Notes under the pieces: generated by a model | Database searches by the model: none | Told to the model about the DNA's origin: nothing | What the model saw: the letters and a program-made list of their open reading frames with translations, nothing else | Program-made: the position numbers and the translations under genes | Source of the DNA: Protea cynaroides | Lineage: Eukaryota; Streptophyta; Magnoliopsida; Proteales; Proteaceae | DNA length: 64,000 nt | Reading direction: 5' to 3' | Assembly (NCBI GenBank): GCA_028583415.1 | Contig: CM053268.1 | Location: forward strand, 12,805,555-12,869,554 | Part shown: piece by piece, positions 24,114-35,301 of the stretch | Layout: every line of letters starts with the position of its first letter | How positions within the stretch are numbered: the stretch's first letter is position 1

Positions 24114-26519
24114 AAATCCAATCCCACCCCCTCCTTTTTGGTCTGAAAATTCAAATCCCTTTGCCCCTATGCAACCTGTCCCTTTCTCCTTTTTTATTTT
24201 TTGTAGTCTGTTTGTATGGGGCTTTTTAGCCTTGTCGACTTTTATGCTTATGTCACACTTCAATTTTGGACTAACCAGTGATGTGATGAACCGTTATAAG
24301 AATTAATGGTTCAAACTAGGATCTCGTATAGGTTGTGCCAACCATGTTAAATCGAAAAATATTCCACAGTAATAATCAGAGGTAATAAAATAATAGCGTA
24401 AGTATTTATTAATAATGAACTGAGTGTCTACAATGATAAGTAGATAATAAACCAATTATCTCCAAGTAACCACAACATAACTATTACAAATACCAAATAC
24501 GAAGGTTAAATACTAAGCGTAAACATAGCTGAAACACTCGCTTGATGAATCATATTTGTCCTCCATAGCTTGCTTGACCATAGCTACCACATGTCTATAT
24601 GTTGGCACCTTCATGTCATCTTCCACGGTATTACCTGTATCATTAGAAACTAAAAGAAAACGGTACCGTGGGGTGAGCTCATACCCTAGCTCAATGAGAA
24701 AACAATACAATGCAACAAACATATGCATGCATTCAATTCGTATCTTTGGTCTGATTTTAAAGTTTGCAATGTACTACAGAAAGGATTGGCGGCCACCGCA
24801 TCTCTATACTCTTGTGTGTGAATCCTCCCAATGGATCAAACACCATTGTCATCCCAGATGCACCCACCATGGAATAGAGATAGAGCTAAAGTGTCCGGAT
24901 CACACACAGCTAATACTACCAACACGTAAGCTCCTATTGGCGAGGGCTTGCAAACTGGGCTCGCAACTAACCAATCCTAATGCCATCCAGTGTATCCAAG
25001 GCCTCACCCCAGTATCCCTCAATACGTCTATAAAGATAGAGCTAAAGCCCCCTGGTAGAGTCAAAGACACAAGGTTCGAGACCACATCCCCTGATGCCCT
25101 ACGATGTAATAGTTCTGCTAAGGTAATGACGATACGACGATGTCTGTCACACCCCAATTCTGGACTAACCAGAGTAGTGTGATGAACCGTCAATAAACCG
25201 ACGGTTCAACCAGGATCTCGTATAGGCCGTACCCACCATATTATACCATACATACATTCCACAGTAATAATCAGAGACAATAAACAAATAAGCGGAAGTC
25301 TTTATAAATAATGAATTGAGTATCTAACAGTGATAAATAAATATTTAATCCAGTTTATCTTCAAATAGCTTAAGACATAAAATAAAATAATCAATTACAT
25401 GTTCGGTAGTCAAAATAACTAAACTAATCAAAGACATTGATTGCACTAGCATGAAAGATCATGCACATCTTCTACAGCTTCCACGTCCATAGTCGCCATA
25501 TGTCCATACGACGGCGCATTCACGTAATCTTTCACAGTAGTACCTGCATCATCAACTAAAAATATTTGACATCGAAAAGGTGAGCACACATCACGGCTCA
25601 GTGAGCAAACAAAACAATGCGCAAACATATGCATGTATTCAATTCAATATCTTTGGTCTGGTTTTTAAGTTTGTAATGTGCTATAGAAAGGTTTGGTGGC
25701 CTCCGCACCTCTATACACGAGTGTGTGAATCCGTTCAATGGATCAAACACCATTGCCGTCCCACATGTATCCACCATGGAATAGAGATAGAGCTAAAGTG
25801 TCTGGATCACACACCGCCAACACTTCCCCTAATGCCCTACCCATACCAATACGTAAGCCCTTATTGGTGAGGGCTTACAAACTGGGCCCATAACTAACCA
25901 ATCCTAATGTCATCCAGTGTATCCAAGGCCTCACCCCAGCATCCCTCAATACATCCATAGAGATAGAGCTAAGGCCCCTTGACCTCAGTCAAAGACCACA
26001 TGGTCCGAGACCACCTCCCCTGATGCCCTTCGACGTAATAATTCGGCTAAAGTAATAGCGATACGACGACGTCAGTGAGCAAGACTTGAGTAGAGATAGA
26101 GCTATAGTCTGGTGACTAGGATGAACCACAATGTCACATCTTTCCCCTGATGCTCCACTCGCATCCAACACACTAACCACACACACACAATCACATGCTT
26201 ATTCCTAGCATCATCATCATCATCATGTTATAAATAGACAGAAATAAATATGCATGAGCACTAATAATAGGTTTATTGGATGACATGTGAGATGCAAAAT
26301 ACAAGCATACAATTATAGAATCAATCATGGCATTGGACTTAATAAAATAATTTATTATTATCCAATTAGTTTGGGTCTTATTCCCTCACCTGTTAACAAT
26401 ACTCGATCTCCTTCCAAGCCTTGTAACTGTCTTTGAATCAATTTAGTAACCTAGAAGTTTTATGAATTTAAGTTAGGATTCATGTGTAATATGTTACAGT
26501 AGTTGGACTTCGAACAGAT

Positions 26520-26720
26520 CACAGATAGTGTCTGATAGGTCCTATGGTCTCATGCTGTGTCGACCATACCACGTACGGTCGATACCCTACGGTCGCACTA
26601 TATGCGACCACACCTGTGACCATACGCTTTTCTGGATTCCTCCCTAATGGCTATGGTTGATACTCTGGTCATCCTATGGTCGACCCTAGCTGCGACCATA
26701 CGAGTTTAATGTGATTTCTT
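26520..26720. repeat. GGTCG dyad cluster (ACGGTCG/ATGGTCG version)
   Basis: Interleaved direct and inverted copies such as TACGGTCGATACC, CGGTCGCACTATATGCGACC and CTATGGTCGACCCTAG. Equivalent clusters occupy the same LTR position at 54230-54410, 56385-56560, 58860-59050 and 60120-60320. Confidence 0.8.
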
Positions 26721-27100
26721 ACTTCCAATATGAATTCCTCCTCTTGGGTCATCAACGGGGTCTTCCCTAATGATCATTCTGAGGCCAACATTTTTAGTTT
26801 TATCAAGTTAATTACTCAAACTCATTCCCTATGATCCCCTTGAGGTTTGCTCAGAAAATCCCATAAATGAACCCTTACATTGGGTTTGGTGTTATAATTT
26901 ACGTTAGAAACTCCTACTCTTGGTGTTCTAAAGCTACAGAGACAAGGTTCATACCTTATTGGTTGTAGAGAGTTTGTAGAACTCTTTCTCTCAGCCTTCT
27001 TCTCTGTTTTCCTAGTATTCTCTTCTTCTCCTTCTCTTCCTTCTCTTCCTCTAGGGTTTGATAATGTTCCAAAAGAGTAAAAGAGGGTTGAGGAACGTCC

Positions 27101-27108
27101 TTTATATA
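27101..27108 (-). promoter_or_regulatory. LTR TATA box (chromovirus 3' LTR)
   Basis: In element sense the text is CTCTCTATATAAAGGACG. The same TATATAAAGGACGTC word occurs in the other LTR copies at about 56958, 59438 and 60708, which supports a conserved core promoter about 370 bases from the LTR start. Confidence 0.65.
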
Positions 27109-27475
27109 GAGAGAGAAACTCTCCATATAGAGTTCTCTAGAAAAAGGAAAGAAATCCCCCTTCTATTTGGAATGTTTTCAAACTCAAAGTCTGATTTGGG
27201 ATCGTACGGTCAAACGTACGGTCACAAAATCCGTCAACCATATGCTTGAAAACATCGACCATATGGTTATTGGTTAGTGGTCTTTACTTTTTATTGTATG
27301 GTCGACCATACCTACTTAAGTACTAGACCATACACTTGGTTTTAAGTGTTTTTAAGTAGATTCTCATACCTGGTCTCATAGTCCTTCTTCACATGGTCGG
27401 TTCACTTAATCCAGCAATGATGGAAAAACCTGGCACAACACGGTTAGACCAAGTTAGTAGAGTGCGGGTCTTACA

Positions 27476-27486
27476 ACTCCCCCTAT
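27476..27486 (-). other. Chromovirus polypurine tract
   Basis: The minus strand reads ATAGGGGGAGT immediately before the 3' LTR start TGTAAGACC, the standard plus-strand primer position. Confidence 0.8.
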
Positions 27487-28003
27487 TGTATAAATTTCGT
27501 CCTCGAAATGATGAAATTTGTACATATCTTTCGAGTCAAATAGGTGAGGGTATTGCCTCCACATAGTGTTTTCTTCTTCCCATGTGACTTCTTCTACATC
27601 TTGGCTTCTCCAAGTAACTTTAACATATTAGATGTCGCGGTTGCGAAGACGTTGTACCTTTCGACTAGTGATTTCAAAAGGTACCACTTCAAACGTCAAA
27701 TCTTCTGTCAAATCCGATGGATCTGTTGTTAACACATGTGTTGGATCTCTGACGTACTTCTTCAGTTGTGAGACATGGAATACATCGTGTACACTGGACA
27801 TCAATGGTGGTAGTGCTAACTGATATGCTATCTTTCCATGCCTTGTCAGAATCTCATAAGGTCCAATATATCCGGGACATAACTTTTTTTTTTCTGTCCA
27901 AACTGTTTTAGACCATGCATAGGAGATATTTTCAAAAATACCTTATCACTATGGTGAATTCAAGGTCTTTGCGTCTATTGTCTGCATACTGCTTCTGAAG
28001 GTT
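27487..28003 (-). pseudogene. Chromovirus integrase C-terminus and chromodomain
   Basis: On the minus strand, the stretch around 27830-27750 encodes the conserved segment PPLMSSVHDVFHVSQLKKYV that precedes the chromodomain. The stretch 27690-27540 encodes the chromodomain itself (VPFEITSRKVQRL, VTWRSQDVEEVTWE, YPHLF), which is thought to bias integration toward heterochromatin. A stop interrupts it after RNRDI at about 27632. The aromatic cage is only partly conserved, as in plant Tekay-type (group II) chromodomains. Some of the text between 27850 and 28003 is shifted or decayed. Confidence 0.8.
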
Positions 28004-28980
28004 CTAAGCTATTCGGACCCTTTCCTTGATTATGTCGATTAATCGACAAGTCTCTTCGACAAACCCTGGTCCAACAATACTCCATTCTCCAATCTCGTTC
28101 CAAAACAAAGGAGTTCGACACTTCCTATCATACAGTGCTTCATAGGGCGACATCTGTATCATAGCTTGATATTTGTTGTTATAAGCGAACTCGATCAATG
28201 GTAGCTTCTCATCCCATGATCCTTTGAAATCAATCACACAAATTCGGAGCATGTCTTCTAAAATCTGAATGGTGTGCTCCGACTGTCCATTGGTCTGAGG
28301 GTGAAATGCTGTACTAAATTTCAGCATTGTACCCATAGCCTTTTGTAATCCTTCCCAAAACTTTGAGGTAAAGCGTGGGTATTTGTCTGATAGAATGCTT
28401 TTAGGTACACTATGTAATTTGACAATATTATCCACATATAGCTTAGCTAGCTTCTCCACGGTACACTGAGGTCGTATAGCTATAAAATGAGCTGTTTTAG
28501 TCAAACGATCTACTATCACCCAGACTAAGTCAACCACTCTGGGAGCCAATGGTAACCCTGTGACGAAGTCCATAGTAATGCAGTCCCATTTCCATTGCTG
28601 GTTTTGGGAGTGGTTGCAACAAGCCTGCAGGTCTTTTCCTTTCAGCATTTACCTGCTGACAATTCAGGCATTGAGATACATATTTAGCTACATCTGCTTT
28701 CATTCCCCTCCACCAATATTTCTCTAAATCATGATACATCTTTATACTTCCAGGATGTACTGAATAATCAGTAGTCTGGGCTTCCTTCATTAGTCGGTGT
28801 CTAATATCTAAGTCTTCACTTTCAGGAAATACACTCTCCCTTTGTATCTTAGTACCTTTTTGAAGTCCAGAGTGAAATCAGGAGTAGACATACCCTTTTC
28901 CAAATCTTCTTGTATTGTCCTCAGATAGAGGTCTGATTGAATAGCTGCTTTCACTTCGTCTATCAGATCAGGTACAATCT
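28004..28980 (-). pseudogene. Chromovirus integrase
   Basis: The integrase inserts the cDNA into host DNA. The HHCC zinc finger (HPGSIKMYHDLEKYW...CLNC) lies in the block 28790-28530. The catalytic core is in 28648-28004: Asp in WDCITMDFVTGLP, Asp in SILSDKYPRF, and Glu in HPQTNGQSEHTIQ. Frameshifts lie near 28812 and between 28648 and 28530, so at least three pieces would have to be joined. The canonical catalytic residues are still present, so decay is moderate. Confidence 0.87.
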
Positions 28981-29707
28981 TCAATGTAGCAAACATGTTT
29001 GAAAATCAATGAATAAACCTATGTCGATTGATCCACCCGATTTATCAACCACGAACTGCTCATTGCCCCCATTGAATACTCTTCCTACGACACAGATTGC
29101 AGCATTTGTGCTAGCTTCTTCTTGGGATTTTGTCATCGCTTTTCTGCTTAGCGTATCAACAACTACATTAGCCTTCCCTGGATTATACTGGATATTGCAA
29201 TTGTAATCCTTTAGCAACTCCAGCCATCTCCTCTGTCTCATGTTTAACTCCTTCTAATTGAAAAGATGAGTGAGACTCTTATGATCTGATTTAATCTGAA
29301 ATTTCTCTCCATACAACTAATGTCTCCATATCTTGATGGCATGTACCATCACAGTTAATTTCAAGTCATAAGTGGGGTAGTTCTTCTCGTGTTTCTTTAA
29401 TTGTCTGGAAGCATACACAATTACTTGTTCTCCTTACATGAGAACACATCCCAAACCTAACCCAGATGCATCGGTGTACAAGATTAATGGTTGTCCGAGG
29501 ATTGGAATAGTCAAGATGGGAGTTGATATCAGTCTTGTCTTCAATGTTTGGAAACACTTTTTACATTTATCAGTCCAAACAAATTTTTCCCTTTTTAGTC
29601 AAACTGGTGAGATGTACGGAGATTCGAGAGTATTCTTCCATGAATCGTCGATAATACCCAGCTAAGCCTAAAAAATTTCTAATTTCTGCAACATCTTAGG
29701 TGCTTTC
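28981..29707 (-). pseudogene. Chromovirus RT thumb/connection and RNase H
   Basis: RNase H removes the RNA template during reverse transcription. Minus-strand text runs from the RT C-terminal segment (LGLAGYYRRFM) through the RNase H motif LYTDASGLGLGCVLM to RQRRWLELLKDYNC and the linker to integrase. Three stops interrupt one otherwise continuous frame (after GCVLM, after IKIWRH, and before KELN). The Glu expected in the second RNase H motif appears as Lys (YDLKL), which should abolish activity. The right edge abuts solo LTR C, and the protein continues at 33216. Confidence 0.85.
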
Positions 29708-29879
29708 TGTCAGCACCCAGTTTTTGCCACTACGGGGATCCCCGCTCTCATTGGGGTACCATACGCAATGAGAGGGGTGTATAAAAAATTTAAAAAAAAT
29801 AAAAAAAATATATATAAATTTTTTTTTTAAGAAAAAAATAATAAATAATAAATTAATAAAAAATATTAATAATTATAAT

Positions 29880-30660
29880 AATAAAAAATAAAAAAGGGCG
29901 AAAAATGTAATGAAATAAAAAAAAAGAGCTGTCTGATCCCCAAAAGAGGGGATCAGAGACAAAAAAAAAAGAAGAGACTGTCTGATCCCCAAAAGAGGGG
30001 ATCAGAGACCGAAAAAAAAAAAAGACAGAAGAGAGAGGAGAGAAGAAGAGAGGGAGAGCGGAGAAGAGGGAGCAGAGAGGGCGGTGAGGGAATGAGTTGC
30101 AGGGGAAGAGGGGAGGTCGACACCTCAACCCTCCTCCACGAAATTCCTCCCCAAAACCCACCGGCTCCCGGCCTCAAACCCCTCCCCCCATCGATCCCTT
30201 TGCTGGTATAAGAAGAAGGAGCAGCAGTTGTTGCTGCTCCAAGTAAGAGAAAAAAAAGGGGGAAAACCAGGAGAAGGAGAAGAAAAAAGAGAAGACCAGA
30301 GAAGAAAGAGGAAAAGGAGAAGAAAAAAAAAAGGAGGGAGAAGAAAGAAGAAGAGGGTGAAAGGAGAAGAAAGCACCGGCAGCAGAGCCGCCGCCGTCGA
30401 AGAGGAAGAAGGAGCAGCTCTGCTGCTGCTCCAAAGGAAAAAAAAAGAAGCTGAGAAAGGAGAAGAAAGCGGCGGCAGCAGAGCCATCGCCACCGAAGAA
30501 AAAAAAAAAGGAGCAGCAGCTCTGTTCCTGGTCTATGGAGTGAAAAAAAAAAAAGGCAGAAAGCAGAAGAAGAAGAAGAAGAGGGCGGCGGCAACAGCGA
30601 GGAGGAAGGAGAAGTAGCAGCGAGAAGGAAGGAGAAGTAGCAGAAGAGGAAAAAAAAAAA
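29880..30660 (+). repeat. Purine-rich block of LTR C
   Basis: About 780 bp dominated by GAAGAAG, GAGAAG and AAAAAA runs with some CAGCAG/GCAGCAG. A near-perfect 40-bp direct duplication at 29933-30010 contains GTCTGATCCCCAAAAGAGGG twice. Confidence 0.8.
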
Positions 30661-31230
30661 CTTCAGACCAAATTTGGTCAGGTACTTCCTCTTCTTCTTT
30701 CCCTGTTGTTCCCTAAATATCTAGAGATTGCTTCATCCCTCGTTATTTGTTGATTGATCCATAGTACTTGTCAATACGGTTTAAGTTGCAAATTTTCTCT
30801 CTTTGTTTGCTTTATTTTATTGGTTTCAACAAGGGGACTGTTTAATCCATAGGTAATGGAAGAGAGTTAGTGGATGAAAGAATTGGAGAGAGAGTGTAAG
30901 GGGTTGATTCGGTTAAGAGAGAAAGAGAGGGAGAGTTAGGGAGATAGAATGAGTGGATTTTTTTTTAGTTTCAACACATAAGAGAGATAGTGAATGGAGT
31001 TGTTTTTGTTGTTTTTTATTTTTGGTTTCAACACATACGAGAGAGATGTGCGTGGAGTGTTTGTTTATTTATTTTATATTTAGTGAGTAGAGTGATTGTT
31101 TATTAGTTTTCTAATTAGTGAGTGAAAGGTTTATTTAATTAATGAGTGGAGTGTCTTTGTTTATTTGATTTTTAATTTTAGCAAATATGAGAGGGGGATG
31201 AGTTTTATATTGTTTTGTACATACAATACA

Positions 31231-31256
31231 TGAGAGAGAGAGAGAGAGAGAGAGAG
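31231..31256. repeat. (GA)n microsatellite
   Basis: About 13 GA dinucleotides in LTR C. Confidence 0.9.
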
Positions 31257-33220
31257 GGAGGTTTATTTATTTTTTTTTGGTTTGCATGCATGAAATACAT
31301 GAGAGTGGTGAGGCTTATTTATATTTTTTGGTTCTCATGAGATTAAGAGAGAGAAAATCTCAGAATGAGACTAAAAGAAGGAAAAAGAGTTGTTTTCTAC
31401 CAAACAAGAGAGATAGTGAATTTTTTTCAACAAGAGAGACAAAGAGAGGATTGTTTTGTTTGTTGGTTTTAACTCTAATTCATATTGTTGACTAACAAGT
31501 GCTGGTTTGGTTATGTGTTTGATGAATAAGTTGCATATGTGTTGGAGAAGTTTATTCTCCTAAGGATTTTGGATTTAATCACATGCTTGATATGCTATAT
31601 TTTATTTTCTCATTTGGAATGTTTAGATTGCTTACATGCTATATTTGGACTACTCACTTTTAATATTTGGATTGCTCACATACTGTCTGTCTGTCACATG
31701 CTTACTTGTTATATTTAGATGATTCAAATTCACTGTCACATATGAATTATGATGCAATAACAGATAAAAAGAGAGAAAATTTTGCATGAACCTTAAATAC
31801 AACACTTAGGGTAGGAGATCCCTAAAGTTGGAAAGTACACAATAATTAGGGTACGAGACCCCTAAATTTAGAAAGAACAGAACAATAGGATAAGTAACCC
31901 TGGAAAACTTAAAAATAAGAACAAAAGATGTGGGATACCTAATAAAACCTGAACAGTTTCGAACTACATTGTACCTAATTTCTAGAACCAAAGAGTCCGA
32001 CCCCTTATGGGCTCATTTAGAATGAGCCCACCCAACCCTAGGATTTGATCTAAGAGTGTGGAAAATCGTTGTATCAAGAATGTATTAATGAAAAATGCGA
32101 TTGGGTAGATGTATGCATAGGATTGGTGGTCCGACGGACGGTTCACCTGAGCATCCCGGATGTGGGATGTGAGTGAGATATTAGTGTACCCCGTATGTGG
32201 GGAACTGAGGCATTTGGCCTTTCCTGAGTGTTGCCACGCATGTCTATGGCTCGTCAATCCATGGGAACTACGCTTGACCTGATTCTGGAGAGACAGAGGT
32301 CTCGAGGGATATGTAGGCTGCGGGGGAGTTTGGTCGCTCCACGCTCGGTCAAATTGAGGTAAGTTCCATGTATTATGGGATTATCTCGCCGAGGGGACTA
32401 CCTTGTGATAGGAAGTACCTCAACACTGAGATGGGTCCCACTGTTCTGGGGACATCTCTTCTCATTGGATGTGTTCCATGATTATGGGAGCATCTATCGC
32501 TTGGGATGCGTTCTAATATTTTGGGAGCGTCCCTTCTCTCGCACACACTTGGTACGTACACACCCGCCCGAACTATGTTTGGCCTGATTCCCGTCGCACA
32601 AGGATACGTAGGCGGCCTGGGATTTTCCCAGACCTCGGTCATATGTTATATATATTTTTCTTTCTTTCTTTTGATGTATGATTAAGTTATTCTTTGAGTT
32701 CTTTGATTCATTTTGTAATTATTTTTCTTGTTTAAATTGTTTAAACTCAGCTTATGCCATGTGTAGTTAGCGAAGAATTAGAAATGAACTTAGGATTCCC
32801 CTTCTACCTTATAATGTATTTAGATATCCCTGAGTGTTCATAAACTATAGGAAATGATAGGATTTAGGGAGACTGGTTCAACCGGACGAGTTGGGTGCCT
32901 AACACCTTCCCAACTCATAATTTGGCACTTACCCGCCTTTGTTGAGACAAGACAGTCGTTCCATTTGCCCGAGTCAATAGTGTTCCTCCATTGAGGGACA
33001 TCATTTATAGGTCCTAGACCTTATCTAGGTGGCGACTCCAGTCTTCTTACCCTCCACTGGCATGAGTGGATGGGATCTGAAGGTGAGAACTTTCCAGGTC
33101 CCAGTTTGAGTGTAATGAGGGTCGACAACTTTAACTATATGAAAACTCAATTTTAAAAATGAGGATAAATCCAATTAAAATTTTTAAAAAGATTATTTTT
33201 TCCCATGTCCTCACACTTTC

Positions 33221-33637
33221 CATTTCACAACAGCTTCAATCTTGCTAGGATCCACTTTAATTCCTTCAGCTGATACAACATGGCCTAAGAAAGTGACTTC
33301 ATTTAGTAAGAACTTACACTTAGTAATTTTAGCGTAAAACTTTTTTGTTCTTAGTCGCTATAGAGTAGCTCTAAGAATTATGATATGAGTTTCTTTATCC
33401 TTGGAGTAAATTAGGATGTCGTCAATAAATACACTGACCGATGTATCCAGCATATCATGGAATATCCGATTCATGAGTTTCATAAAAGTTGCGGGTGCGT
33501 TAGTCAATCTAAAAGACATAACTAGAAATTCGTAATGTCCATATCTGGTTCTAAATGCTGTCTTCGGAATATCACCTTCCTTGATCTTTAACTGATGGTA
33601 TCCTGATCGAAGATCAATCTTGGAGAACACTTTGGTA
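33221..33637 (-). pseudogene. Chromovirus reverse transcriptase palm
   Basis: This is the catalytic core of the reverse transcriptase. The minus strand encodes FSKIDLRSGYHQLKI, FLVMSFRLTNAPATF and the active site FIDDILIYSK (an F/YxDD variant). In the older configuration the N-terminal half (50832-50440) precedes it directly. The CCTTG duplication of solo LTR B falls in the QLQG/TKVF junction. The frame breaks after the active site, near 33358. Confidence 0.88.
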
Positions 33638-33699
33638 CCTTGTGTGAGGACAATGGGAAACCGATGATCCTCCTCTGGATGGAATGTGTATCCTGTATC

Positions 33700-34458
33700 G
33701 ATGAAGATCGATTTGTTCTGTTGGAGTCGCCACCTAGATTAAGGTCTAGGACTTCTAAAATGTAGCCTCACCCTAAGGTAAGACTTCTATTGACTCGTGA
33801 CCCAATGTATCGGTTCTTTGGTCTGCAAGAGATCGGGTAAGTATTCAGGGTACATTATGGGAAGGTGTTAGGCACCCAAATCGCCCGATCAATATCGGCC
33901 TCCTAAACTTTCCTTAAATTTTAATTTTGACTGTGCTTGATCTACTGGATGACTAGGGTTCAATGAGGGATGTCCTAAACCAAGTTGCTAAGTTATTCTA
34001 ACCTAGGGTTCAGCCAATCATGTTTTAAAGCAAATAAACAAGCAAATGTAATGTACAATATTATACAGTGAACCGGACCAAAGATGGTTCGGTCTTGGAT
34101 TGAATCTGAGATGTGTAAGACATCTCAAACTGCCTACGTATTCCAATCCTAGAAATCAAGTCCAAAACGTAGTTCGAAAATGGATTGTGTGATTAAAGAT
34201 TATGGAAGTGATTTATGCATGTGCTTCAATTAGATTTTTTTTTGTTCAAGTTGAAGTTTATGCTGGATGTATGGTTGATGGGTGGCTTTGTATCGTATTT
34301 GGGACTCCCAAATTACCTACGTATTCTAGGGTGTGCCTTAGAAATCAGGTACGTAGTTCGAAATTTGTGAGAGTCGGATTTAGAATGTGTACCAAAATCC
34401 TTCCATTTTTGTCAATAGGATCTAGGATGAGACCTAAATTCCTACCATTTTTATTTGG
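33700..34458 (-). other. Conserved tail of solo LTR B
   Basis: Minus-strand text carries TAGTTCGAACTACGTTTTGG-type words, GGGCGATTTGGGTGCCTAAC and AATCTAGGTGGCGACTCC. The same text is at 19030-19490 in LTR A and, more diverged, at 32880-33040 in LTR C. The GGCGACTCC word resembles the start of a tRNA-Arg primer site, but here it lies about 90 bp inside the LTR end. Confidence 0.75.
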
Positions 34459-34463
34459 GATGT

Positions 34464-35179
34464 TGTTAGGAGGGAAATGATCCCTCCACTTAAAACATTA
34501 CACGTGTCCAGTTGAGCCTTCGGAGTCTGAGCGCTCGGAGTATCTCGCACTCGTCCTCGTGGACTCGGCCTATTGTGCACACGGCCTCTTATGTGCTCGG
34601 CCTCCCTAGCAGCGCCCGGATAATCAGTCCTACTCGGCTATAGTTCCCAATGGCCAGAATCCTAATGTGATTAGGATTATCTCCGAGGAGTCCTTATCCC
34701 AGTATGATACGACACCGACTATCCCGGTGGGCCGTTACTCACACGCCAACAGGTGTCAATCCCAGAGCTGACCGACTTAGCTTCCTTGGCTAAGGTCTCC
34801 GACTCCTACTCGGAGTCTACTGCCCAGGTGTCCCACAGAGCGACACATGGCAGTCCTATTGGCGATCTACTTCCCTGAGTCCCGGTGCTTCCATGCTTCT
34901 TCCCAATCTATAAGTAGAGGTCATCCCTCAAGGTAAACCATTATGCCCTAACGCACTTACAAGCTACAGTCTATCATTCATCCTTCACGCTCAAACTCAC
35001 TCGTCGTCCCACTCTCTCTAAACTGGAGATAGTCTTCTGCTATCTCTTGACTATTTACCTTGGGAATCTAACTTAGGCATCGGAGGGTAACCGGGGCTTA
35101 GGCGCCCCCTCCTTTGTCTCTTCTCTGTTGTTGCAGGTAACTCAGAGCGCGGATCAACGGGCGATTTCCAACCGTAACA
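34464..35179 (+). repeat. Tat 5' LTR
   Basis: 716 bp, from TGTTAGGAGGG to CCGTAACA. It has a TATAAGTA box at 34909-34916. The partner is 45781-46496. Confidence 0.97.
34909..34916 (+). promoter_or_regulatory. TATA box in the Tat 5' LTR
   Basis: TATAAGTA is preceded by CCCAATC and followed by GAGGTC. It is conserved in the 3' LTR at 46226-46233. Transcription of gag-pol would start about 30 bases downstream. Confidence 0.6.
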
Positions 35180-35182
35180 GTT

Positions 35183-35200
35183 TGGCGCCCACCGTGGGGC
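35183..35200 (+). other. Primer-binding site, tRNA-Lys
   Basis: TGGCGCCCACCGTGGGGC lies three bases after the LTR. It is the exact complement of the plant tRNA-Lys 3' end (GCCCCACGGTGGGCGCCA, from memory). Confidence 0.88.
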
Positions 35201-35301
35201 CTTTATTCGACAGGGTTTAGCGTGCACATATTTTTATTTCGATGGCTCACCGAAGAACTTGAGGACGGACGTCGCGCGCCCTTTCTGAGGCGTCAGTACA
35301 C

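Larger units (their letters stand above)
23150..24250 (+). mobile_element. Shortened LINE remnant, left part
   Basis: Plus-strand sequence holds an ORF1-type zinc knuckle fragment, then an inverted repeat, then 3' end sequence (GTATGGGGCTTTTTAGCC). After the solo LTR nest is removed at 24251-61137 this rejoins text ending in a LINE-like tail and poly(A) at 61208-61220. The reverse transcriptase ORF2 is missing, so the copy is internally deleted. The left boundary is approximate. Confidence 0.6.
25145..27475 (-). repeat. Chromovirus 3' LTR
   Basis: A 2331-bp LTR. In element sense it starts TGTAAGACCCGCAC and ends GGGGTGTGACA. It contains the TATA box at 27101-27108 and GGTCG dyad clusters at about 26520-26720 and 27200-27420. 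Confidence 0.93.
29708..33215 (+). mobile_element. Solo LTR C (3.5 kb) inserted in the chromovirus RT
   Basis: It starts TGTCAGCACCC and ends ATGTCCTCACA, with duplication CTTTC at 29703-29707 and 33216-33220. Removing it rejoins the chromovirus RT frame. It has the same block order as LTR A: AT-rich start, purine-rich block (29880-30660), AT-rich middle, GGTCCTAGACC...GGTGGCGACTCC tail. It is about 1.3 kb shorter and more diverged, so it is a subfamily. Long open frames in the purine block (Lys/Glu/Arg or Ser/Phe/Leu-rich) are compositional artefacts. Confidence 0.9.

Noticed and set aside
29953..30617. Long overlapping open frames rich in Lys/Glu/Arg on one strand and Ser/Phe/Leu on the other
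   Set aside because: They lie in the purine-rich block of solo LTR C; the frames follow from base composition and carry no domain.
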